Assembly (NCBI RefSeq): GCF_001544075.1
Contig: NZ_BCNT01000008.1
Coordinates: 1 to 64,000, forward strand
DNA: 64,000 nucleotides
Direction of reading: 5' to 3'
From: Comamonas terrae
GTDB lineage: Bacteria; Pseudomonadota; Gammaproteobacteria; Burkholderiales; Burkholderiaceae_C
The notes beneath the pieces were generated by a model. It ran no database searches and had not been told where the DNA came from. It was given only the letters and a program-made list of their open reading frames with translations. Shown here piece by piece: positions 57,959-64,000 of the stretch (position 1 is its first letter; each line of letters opens with the position of its first letter). The position numbers and the translations under genes are program-made.

Positions 57959-59098
57959 CTAGACATTCCAAACCGTACAATTGCGCCCGCGTCGCTTTGC
58001 TGCGTAGAGCAAATCGTCCGCGCGCTTGAGCGCGCTGGCGAAAGGTTCATCTGCTTCGACCACGGTCACGCCCATGCTGGCCGTGAAACGTGCATCGGGA
58101 GCGTGCGGGGCCCAGCGCAGAGATACGAAACTTGCACGGATCTCCTCGGCGACGGCAGTAGCGCTTTCCAGGTCTGCGCCGGGCAACAGCAACAGAAATT
58201 CTTCTCCCCCCATCCTGGCAGCGCATGCTTGCGGGTCTGCTTCCTGCCGCAGAAGAGAGCCAAATCGCGCCAGTACCATGTCGCCAAACGCGTGGCCGAA
58301 GATATCGTTAATGCGTTTGAAATTGTCGATGTCGGCCATGATCACTCCCGTCGGCGTCGCAGCCTCTGGAAAGGCAGGCCTGAAAACAGAGTCGAGTCGA
58401 CTATCAAGACCCTGCCGGTTCAGCAGGCCCGTCAATGCATCGGTATGTGCCTGGTGACGATATTTCTCTATGGCGTCGTAACTCGTGGCTATGAAGACTG
58501 CAAAGGTCAGGACAATGCTTCCGAGCAGTCCCGTGTATTGGATCAAAGTCCCCCAGACGGAAAGTCTCCATTCTCCCAATGCCAGATCAGGTGTCGGAGC
58601 AGCGATATACAAGATGCATTGACCAGTCAGCACTAACGCGATGAAGAGAAATGCGACGGTAAGCACCTTGTCGGACGCAGTTGCAATCCGTCTTGAGAAG
58701 GAGAGCGTGGCTCGCCAGATCACCAATGCGCAAAAGGCCTGGACGAAGAACGATTCCAGTTTGGCACTGGCAAACAGGACCACCGAGACGATTACCATCG
58801 CTGTTGAAGCCAGCAGAACCGCAATATCAACGTACAGAGAGGTCTGCCTGCAGCGACGGCTCTGCAGCGCGCGGCATGCCAACATGACGCCGCACAGAAT
58901 GAAGGCATCCTCGACGGCCTGTTTGTAGGGGGAAAATTCGCTGGCCTGCACCAGCATGATGGCGTACCCAATGCTCAGGCAGCCAAGCGCGGCTCCCCAC
59001 TGGAGGGTTCTGAAACCAACGAAGTGTGCGGCACAGAGTCCAATAGCGCACAAGAGGATTGCTGCGGGCACAGACCATTCAAGCAGGGTTGCGGGCAT
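57959..59098 (-). CDS. Membrane diguanylate cyclase
   Basis: A 379-residue protein with six or seven helices in the first 200 residues, then a GGDEF domain: DALTGLLNRQGLDSRLD, VIMADIDNFKRINDIFGHAFGDMVL and the signature GGEEF near residue 296. It should make cyclic di-GMP. The RxxD inhibitory site five residues ahead of GGEEF is absent (QACAARMGGEEF). ATG 59098 is chosen over a longer frame because the membrane part begins there. Confidence 0.92.
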   Translation of the reverse strand: MPATLLEWSVPAAILLCAIGLCAAHFVGFRTLQWGAALGCLSIGYAIMLVQASEFSPYKQAVEDAFILCGVMLACRALQSRRCRQTSLYVDIAVLLASTAMVIVSVVLFASAKLESFFVQAFCALVIWRATLSFSRRIATASDKVLTVAFLFIALVLTGQCILYIAAPTPDLALGEWRLSVWGTLIQYTGLLGSIVLTFAVFIATSYDAIEKYRHQAHTDALTGLLNRQGLDSRLDSVFRPAFPEAATPTGVIMADIDNFKRINDIFGHAFGDMVLARFGSLLRQEADPQACAARMGGEEFLLLLPGADLESATAVAEEIRASFVSLRWAPHAPDARFTASMGVTVVEADEPFASALKRADDLLYAAKRRGRNCTVWNV

Positions 59099-59454
59099 AA
59101 ACAGGCTGGTACATGGGAACAAGCGACGGTGGCACAGCAACCATTTGCCGCTTCGAAGAAGCTGGAGCGTACGTGCAGCCTTGTCTGGAATCCGGTGCTG
59201 GCCGATGCGACATGCCGCATGCGGCAGAATGTTACAGCGTGTTTCACGCCTGTCGTTAAGGCTCAAGGTCAAGGATTGTCAAGCGTTGAGCGACAAATAC
59301 GTCAAGCCGCGTGCAAGATGCATGCGAGGCAGCCCAGCAATCATCCCTGTTCACACCGCGGCAGTTGAAACCGTGGGTTGGCCTTTCCGGGCAAACCTCT
59401 TCAGTCGAAGAGGCCTGAATCATCTCCCGGACAAAGGCCAAGAGCAATGGCGGC
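59099..59454. other. Intergenic, weak hairpin
   Basis: About 355 bases between the cyclase start and the kinase end. It holds an inverted repeat CCTCTTC (59396-59402) and GAAGAGG (59407-59413), possibly ending the kinase transcript, and presumably the cyclase promoter. No gene seen. Confidence 0.45.
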
Positions 59455-60930
59455 TCAGCGAAGCACAAACCGGAACACCGCCCCTGCGCCGGGCTGAGAC
59501 ATCAGCTGGATCGTGCTTTTGTGCAGCTGCAGGATGCGATGCACAATCATGAGCCCAAAGCCCCCCGAGCGTGCGTCCTGCCCTACGGTCCCCGTAAATA
59601 CAGGGCGCTCGAACAGATACGCCTGCAATGCAGAAGAGACGCCTGGACCGGTGTCCCTCACCATGACCTCGGTACCGCCCTGTCCATGGGGCTGCAACTG
59701 CACAGTGATCGCTCCGCCCTCGGCGGTAGCCCGTATCGCGTTGTCGATCAGATTGACCAGCACGCGCTCGATCATGGCCAGATCGGCCGTGACTGGAGGC
59801 AGCCCCGGAGCAATGTCTGCCATCAGACGCTGTTTCTTGGCCTCCACCGCAAGCTCGAACTTCTGGAACACGTCCTGCAACAGGTCGGCAAGAAAAAACT
59901 GCTCCATCTCCGGCTTGACCACACCGTACTCCAGCCGGGCAAGCTCGAACATTTCCTGGGCCAGACGACCGACCTTGCAGCTTTGCTCCAGTGCGATGTC
60001 GAGATAACGGCACTGCTCCTGCGGCTCCAGCACTTCGGACTTCATGCGCAAGGTCTCCAGATAGCCATGCAGCGAAGTCAGCGGCGTGCGCAGATCATGT
60101 GACAGGTTGGCAAAGAGCTCGCGCCGCTGCTGGTCCTGGTTGCGAAGTGCCTGCCACTGCTCCTGTGTGCGTTGCGCAAGCCGCTCGAAACTCTGGCTCA
60201 GCAGTTCAATCTCGCTGCCTCCTCGCGCGGCCTGCCGCAGCAGCGGCCGGGCCTGCGGCAGCCAGGACATGCCGTGGGTTTCCAGGCCGCGCACGGCTTG
60301 CGTCAGCGTGCGCAATGGCCGGGTGATGAGGCGAAACGCCGCCAGCCCCGCCACCATGCCGAGCAGCGCGACCAGAGCCATGGATCTCAGCATGGTGTTC
60401 GCCGCACTGCCCGTGTTCACGTGAGAGGCCAGGGATTCGCGATTCTCACCTTGAAGAATCACGTAGACATAGCCCGCATCGCGGCCTGCGGCTTTCAGCG
60501 GCGCGACGCTGAAGACCTTCTTGCCATCGGGACTGCGTGGATCGTCCCCGAAGACAGGCAGTGCGCCGCCGCTCAGCAACTGGCGCACCGGCGCCAGGTT
60601 CACTTGCGAGCGCTTGACCGCCCCCTCCGGCGCTGAATAGGACTGGATGCGTCCGCGCTCATCCAGCAGGTAGACCTCGACACTTGGATTCACGGCCATG
60701 AGCTTGTCGAACAGCCCATGTACGGCCGAAGGGTTCAGGCCCTGCGGCTCTATCAGCTCCGGGTAGCGTGCAATCTGCGGAGCCAGGTCTTGCGAGAGCC
60801 GCTGGATGACCTCCTGCTCGTGCTTTTCGCTGCCGCGCAGCTGCAGCGCCACCGAAGCCGCGCAGCAAGCCAGCAGCAACGCCACGAATACGGCCGACAG
60901 CCGCTGCGAAAGCGAGAGTCGCTGCAACAT
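59455..60930 (-). CDS. Two-component sensor histidine kinase
   Basis: A 491-residue membrane kinase. The first helix is at residues 10-30 (LSAVFVALLLACCAASVAL), with a periplasmic sensor domain (about 31-170), second helix (STMALVALLGMVAGLAAF-like near 175-195), HAMP, a phospho-acceptor H-box LFANLSHDLRTPLTSLHGYLETL and ATPase boxes (NLIDNAIRATAEGG, RDTGPGVSSALQ, GGFGLMIVHRIL). Its ATG overlaps the stop of the response regulator gene (ATGA at 60927-60930 side). By context it may sense oxidants affecting the oxidoreductase pair, like the HprSR/MsrPQ arrangement. Confidence 0.93.
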   Translation of the reverse strand: MLQRLSLSQRLSAVFVALLLACCAASVALQLRGSEKHEQEVIQRLSQDLAPQIARYPELIEPQGLNPSAVHGLFDKLMAVNPSVEVYLLDERGRIQSYSAPEGAVKRSQVNLAPVRQLLSGGALPVFGDDPRSPDGKKVFSVAPLKAAGRDAGYVYVILQGENRESLASHVNTGSAANTMLRSMALVALLGMVAGLAAFRLITRPLRTLTQAVRGLETHGMSWLPQARPLLRQAARGGSEIELLSQSFERLAQRTQEQWQALRNQDQQRRELFANLSHDLRTPLTSLHGYLETLRMKSEVLEPQEQCRYLDIALEQSCKVGRLAQEMFELARLEYGVVKPEMEQFFLADLLQDVFQKFELAVEAKKQRLMADIAPGLPPVTADLAMIERVLVNLIDNAIRATAEGGAITVQLQPHGQGGTEVMVRDTGPGVSSALQAYLFERPVFTGTVGQDARSGGFGLMIVHRILQLHKSTIQLMSQPGAGAVFRFVLR

Positions 60931-61640
60931 CACAGTGCATCCTCCGCAAGTTTGTAGCCTCGGCCCCATACGGTGAGAATGCGCTTGGGGTCGGCCGGGT
61001 TTCTCTCGATCTTGGTGCGCAGCCGGTTGATATGCGTATTCACCGTGTGCTCATAGCCGTCGTGCCGGTAGCCCCAGACCTGATTGAGCAGATCCAGCCG
61101 CGAAAACACCTTGCCGGGCTGGCGGGCAAAGAAATACAGCAGATCGAACTCGCGCGGCGTCAGTTCAATGGGCTGGCCATCCACCCGGGCTTCGCGCGCA
61201 ATCGGATCGATGCTGAGTCCGCCCAGCGAGAGCACGCCGGCCTCCAGCCTGGCATTGCGGGCCAGCGCCTCGCTGCGCCGCAAAAGCGCGCGCACCCGCG
61301 CCACCAGCTCCATCACGGAAAAAGGCTTGGCCAGGTAGTCGTCGGCTCCCAGTTCCAGGCCCAGAATGCGATGCACCTCGCTGGAGCGGGCACTGGTGAT
61401 GATGATGGGGACATAAAAAGTCATGGCGCGTGCACGCCGGCAAATCTCCAGACCATCCACTCCTGGCAGCATCAGGTCCAGCACCAGCGCATGCCAGCCG
61501 CCGCGCTCCACCGCGGCCAGGCCCAGCCGCCCGTCGGCAACATGCTCGACGTCATAGCCCTCGTCGCTAAGGTGCATGCGCAACAGCTCGGCAATGTTGT
61601 CATCGTCCTCGACGATCAGGATGCGTTTCGGGGTGTCCAT
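60930..61640 (-). CDS. OmpR-family response regulator
   Basis: A 236-residue response regulator. The receiver domain has the acidic pair DDD at 11-13, phospho-Asp in LVLDLMLPGVDGLE and Lys in DYLAKPFSVMELVARVRALLRR. The C-terminal winged helix reads LTPREFDLLYFFARQPGKVFSRLDLLNQVWGYRHDGYEHTVNTHINRLRTKIE. ATG 61640 is chosen because the receiver starts there. It is divergent, about 95 bases, from the cytochrome b gene and likely controls it. Confidence 0.94.
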   Translation of the reverse strand: MDTPKRILIVEDDDNIAELLRMHLSDEGYDVEHVADGRLGLAAVERGGWHALVLDLMLPGVDGLEICRRARAMTFYVPIIITSARSSEVHRILGLELGADDYLAKPFSVMELVARVRALLRRSEALARNARLEAGVLSLGGLSIDPIAREARVDGQPIELTPREFDLLYFFARQPGKVFSRLDLLNQVWGYRHDGYEHTVNTHINRLRTKIERNPADPKRILTVWGRGYKLAEDAL

Positions 61641-61735
61641 CGGAACATTCTCCCGCAGCGAGGCAGGCCGAGGTATCACGTTTTTTTGAACTTTCGGTGA
61701 GGATTTGGGGACCAGACGCGCCGAACAATGCGCCC

Positions 61736-62401
61736 ATGCCATCCCTTGACCATCCACCCTCGAAACGTAGCGCCCCGCCGCAACCGCTGTGGCTGCGCAT
61801 CACCCACTGGCTCAATGCCGTGGCCACTGTGGTCATGGTGATGAGCGGCTGGCGCATCTACAACGCCTCGCCGATTTTCGACTTCGCCTTTCCCGGCAGC
61901 ATCACGCTGGGCGGCTGGCTGGGCGGCTGGCTGGGCGGAGCGCTGCAATGGCACTTCGCCGGCATGTGGCTGCTGGTGCTTAACGGGCTGGCCTACCTGG
62001 CGCTCAACCTGGTCACCGGCAGGTTTGCGCGCCGCATGCTTCCCGTCACGGCACGCGGTGTGCTGCGCGACGCCTGGCTCGCGCTGACGGCCCGCCTGTC
62101 GCATGCGGACATACGCCATTACAACCAGGTGCAGCGTGCTGCCTATCTGTTTGCCGTGGCGGACCTGATGCTGCTGGTGGCAAGCGGCCTGGTGACCTGG
62201 AAATCGGTGCAGTTCCCGCTGCTGCGCGAGCTTCTGGGTGGCTACGACATGGCCCGGCACATCCATTTCTATTGCATGGCGGCCATCGTCTGCTTTGTTG
62301 CGATACACCTTCTCATGGTCGTACTCGTGCCGCGCTCGCTGCTCGTCATGCTGCTGGGGCGCACCACCCTGCGCTCAACCGCCAAGGAGACCACGTCATG
62401 A
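61736..62401 (+). CDS. Cytochrome b561-like membrane anchor
   Basis: A 221-residue inner-membrane cytochrome with four helices. The haem-binding histidines are His24 (RITHWLNAVATV), WHFAGMWLLVLNG near the second helix, and HIHFYCMAAIVCFVAIHLLMV near the end. It should pass electrons from the quinone pool to the molybdopterin enzyme that follows. ATG 61736 is chosen because the first helix follows. Its TGA overlaps the next ATG (ATGA). Confidence 0.9.
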   Translation: MPSLDHPPSKRSAPPQPLWLRITHWLNAVATVVMVMSGWRIYNASPIFDFAFPGSITLGGWLGGWLGGALQWHFAGMWLLVLNGLAYLALNLVTGRFARRMLPVTARGVLRDAWLALTARLSHADIRHYNQVQRAAYLFAVADLMLLVASGLVTWKSVQFPLLRELLGGYDMARHIHFYCMAAIVCFVAIHLLMVVLVPRSLLVMLLGRTTLRSTAKETTS

Positions 62402-63180
62402 GTACCTCCATCTGGCAGCGGGAGAACGCCGAGGCCGTGGTTGCCGAGGCCCGCAGCCTGCTCGCCAAGCAACTGCCGCTGACCTCGCGCCGGCGGTTTC
62501 TGGCACGCGGCCTTACGCTGGGCGGCCTGGGGCTGCTGAGCGGCTGCCGCATCGACGACAGCGCGACTGCCGAAGCGGCGCTGATGAGGATCTCCCGCTT
62601 CAACGATCAGGTACAGGGCTGGCTGTTCAGCTCCTCACGCCTGGCACCCACCTACCCCGACTCCATGATCACCCGGCCCTTTCCATTCAACGCCTTCTAC
62701 GGCGAAGACAAGGTGCCGCACGTCGATGCGACAAGCTTTCTTCTGGAAGTCACGGGTCTCGTGTCCGACAAGCGCCGCTGGAGGCTGCAAGAGCTGCGCG
62801 CACTGCCGCAGTACACGCAAGTCACGCGCCACATCTGCGTGGAAGGCTGGAGCGCCATCGGCAAATGGGGCGGCCCACGCTTTGGCGACTTTCTGCGCGC
62901 CGTGGGTGCGGACCTGAGTGCACGCTACGTGGGCTTCCAATGCGCGGACGACTACTACACCAGCATCGACATGGCGACGGCCCTGCACCCCCAGACGCTG
63001 CTGGCACTCGACTGGGATGGACGGCCGCTACCGCCAAAGTACGGCTTCCCGATGAAGCTGCGCATGCCCACCAAGCTGGGCTACAAGAACCCCAAGCATA
63101 TACATGCCATCTTCGTGAGCAACACCTTCAACCGCGGCTACTGGGAGGACCAGGGCTACAACTGGTTCGGCGGCAGCTGA
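62398..63180 (+). CDS. Exported molybdopterin-dependent oxidoreductase (SUOX-like)
   Basis: A 260-residue enzyme of the sulfite oxidase/MsrP fold. A twin-arginine-like signal SRRRFLARGLTLGGLG (residues 30-45) is followed by LLSGC, which could be a lipobox (Cys50). The molybdenum ligand is Cys147 in RHICVEGWSAIGKWGG. The end NTFNRGYWEDQGYNWFGGS is typical. Partner of the cytochrome b encoded four bases upstream. Probable role: periplasmic reduction of oxidised protein or small sulfoxides, by analogy. Confidence 0.9.
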   Translation: MSTSIWQRENAEAVVAEARSLLAKQLPLTSRRRFLARGLTLGGLGLLSGCRIDDSATAEAALMRISRFNDQVQGWLFSSSRLAPTYPDSMITRPFPFNAFYGEDKVPHVDATSFLLEVTGLVSDKRRWRLQELRALPQYTQVTRHICVEGWSAIGKWGGPRFGDFLRAVGADLSARYVGFQCADDYYTSIDMATALHPQTLLALDWDGRPLPPKYGFPMKLRMPTKLGYKNPKHIHAIFVSNTFNRGYWEDQGYNWFGGS

Positions 63181-63258
63181 CGAAATGCTTGACCCGGCTT
63201 CCCCGGTTCCCCCGCGGCGCATGCCGCCTTTTTCCACCGCAACCTAGAAAGCACCATC

Positions 63259-63540
63259 ATGAAAAACGTATTCACCACCACCGCGCTCACCATGTGTCTG
63301 GCTCTGGGCGCCCCCACGGTCTTCGCGGCCGACGCCATGACCAAGGACGCCATGGGCAAGGACCCAATGGGCATGGAAAAGTCCTCCATGGACAAGAATG
63401 CCAAGCACAAGGACGCCATGAGCATGGACAAAGGAATGAGCAAGAGCACCACAAGCAAGGAGAGTCAATCGTCCATGGACAAAATGACCAAGGATGGGAT
63501 GGCTAAAGACTCCATGTCGAAGGATGGCATGGGCAAGTAA
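63259..63540 (+). CDS. Pentapeptide MxKDx repeat protein
   Basis: A 93-residue exported protein with signal peptide MKNVFTTTALTMCLALGAPTVFA. The rest is a run of Met-Ser/Thr/Gly-Lys-Asp units (DAMTKDAMGKDPMGMEK..., DKMTKDGMAKDSMSKDGMGK). Highly charged, methionine-rich and without cysteine. It follows the oxidoreductase by about 80 bases and may be part of the same transcript. Periplasmic metal or oxidant scavenging through methionine is a guess; the family has no established role. Confidence 0.9.
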   Translation: MKNVFTTTALTMCLALGAPTVFAADAMTKDAMGKDPMGMEKSSMDKNAKHKDAMSMDKGMSKSTTSKESQSSMDKMTKDGMAKDSMSKDGMGK

Positions 63541-63917
63541 GAAGCAAGGGCGTGGCAAGGCTCTTGTCTGCACGAGCCATGCGCACGCTCTTGGCCCTTT
63601 CTCCAGGACGCATTGAAGTGCGAAACGCCGGCGCACTGAAGGCCCAGTTGTCCGCCCTCCGCGCTGCTCACGGTCTGAGCCCGATGCTCGACGAGCATGC
63701 CGGGCTTCTCGGCTGCAGGCAGTTCGCTTTCGGTGCTTCTCTGGGGCCACAAAGCCGACGGCACCGCCTATGGGTGTCGATCCGCAGGGCTTGGTACAAC
63801 CCGCTGCGGCAGCCGTAGCGGTAGTCAACCGGGGCCGGATCCAAGCCGCCTTCGGCCGCGATGGACTTGCCGGTGGTGTAGGCAAAACGGGCGGCAGCGC
63901 TTGCGACCCACCCCGGA
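63541..63917. other. Intergenic, no supported gene
   Basis: About 375 bases. Open frames exist on both strands but none has a start, codon use or product that I can support. Inverted segments are weak. Confidence 0.4.
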
Positions 63918-64000
63918 TCAGCACTCCTGCACCAGCGCTGCGGCAAAGTGCCGGGCTGGTGCAGACAGATCGGCAAAGCGGATCGCATACAGATTGAGAC
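63918..64000 (-). CDS. Partial gene, C-terminus, possibly LysR family
   Basis: The minus strand from the window edge reads LNLYAIRFADLSAPARHFAAALVQEC and stops at 63918-63920. This looks like the end of a LysR-type regulator, whose C-termini often read APARHFAxAL. The start lies beyond the window. Too short for certainty. Confidence 0.45.
   Translation of the reverse strand, partial: LNLYAIRFADLSAPARHFAAALVQEC

Noticed and set aside
63244..63924. Minus-strand ORF of 226 residues at the right end
   Set aside because: Mostly antisense to the MxKDx protein; composition is that of a complement of Met/Lys/Asp repeats.
1..64000. CRISPR array, tRNA or rRNA genes
   Set aside because: No regularly spaced repeats with unique spacers and no tRNA cloverleaf or rRNA segment was noticed on either strand; not an exhaustive computed search.

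Overview
The window looks like a piece of a betaproteobacterial chromosome of the family Comamonadaceae (Comamonas/Delftia-like). The evidence is the GC-rich core genes, the imuA-imuB-dnaE2 cassette, the cytochrome b plus molybdopterin oxidoreductase pair with its two-component system, and the MxKDx-repeat protein. Species cannot be fixed from sequence alone. Most of the window is mobile DNA.

Positions 1-8.8 kb: an AT-richer accessory island bounded by broken insertion sequences (IS3-type at 17-546, IS5-type at 8196-8797). It carries diacylglycerol kinase and PAP2 phosphatase, an orphan FlgB-like protein, a zinc-ribbon protein, a CadA-type metal ATPase with a divergent CadR/MerR regulator, a CzcE-like periplasmic protein and a phosphoethanolamine transferase. 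A shared AGATTACA motif upstream of flgB and between czcE and the transferase suggests one metal-responsive response regulator, not in this window, controlling envelope remodelling and metal resistance.

Positions 8.9-43.7 kb: an integrative and conjugative element of the PFGI-1/PFL_46xx type with a G-class type IV secretion system. Cargo on the left is a SprT-like metalloprotease (frameshifted), VapBC, the LexA-controlled SOS mutasome imuA-imuB-dnaE2, and an AT-rich gene with a PD-(D/E)XK-like signature. The transfer operon reads leftwards from pilL (36.9 kb) to a TraG_N protein (17.6 kb), with many ATGA/GTGA stop-start overlaps. To the right lie two AT-rich genes, one with a HEPN RNase motif, and then a short operon encoding the MOBH relaxase TraI. 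No integrase or tRNA attachment site is visible.

Positions 43.9-52.6 kb: a complete filamentous prophage (inovirus) with Rep, ssDNA-binding protein, coat, TspB/pIII-like, DUF2523 and Zot proteins. It is flanked by dif-like XerCD sites, and a second, diverged phage end follows on the right. Between a possible origin region and zot, on the opposite strand, are two accessory genes. Each ends inside an identical 21-bp partly palindromic repeat, which also encodes the C-terminus of Zot on the other strand. The second gene is a recognisable relative of the anti-CRISPR AcrIF11 (ADP-ribosyltransferase type). This cassette-like arrangement is the most interesting thing in the window. A three-copy GTAC-N9-GTAC operator array lies in front of the phage repressor-like gene.

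Positions 52.7-64 kb: ordinary chromosome. It has LysR with a divergent SDR-type reductase, a chemotaxis receptor, a MerR/B12-type regulator, a diguanylate cyclase, a two-component system next to a cytochrome b / molybdopterin oxidoreductase pair, an MxKDx-repeat protein, and what may be the C-terminus of a LysR regulator running off the right edge.
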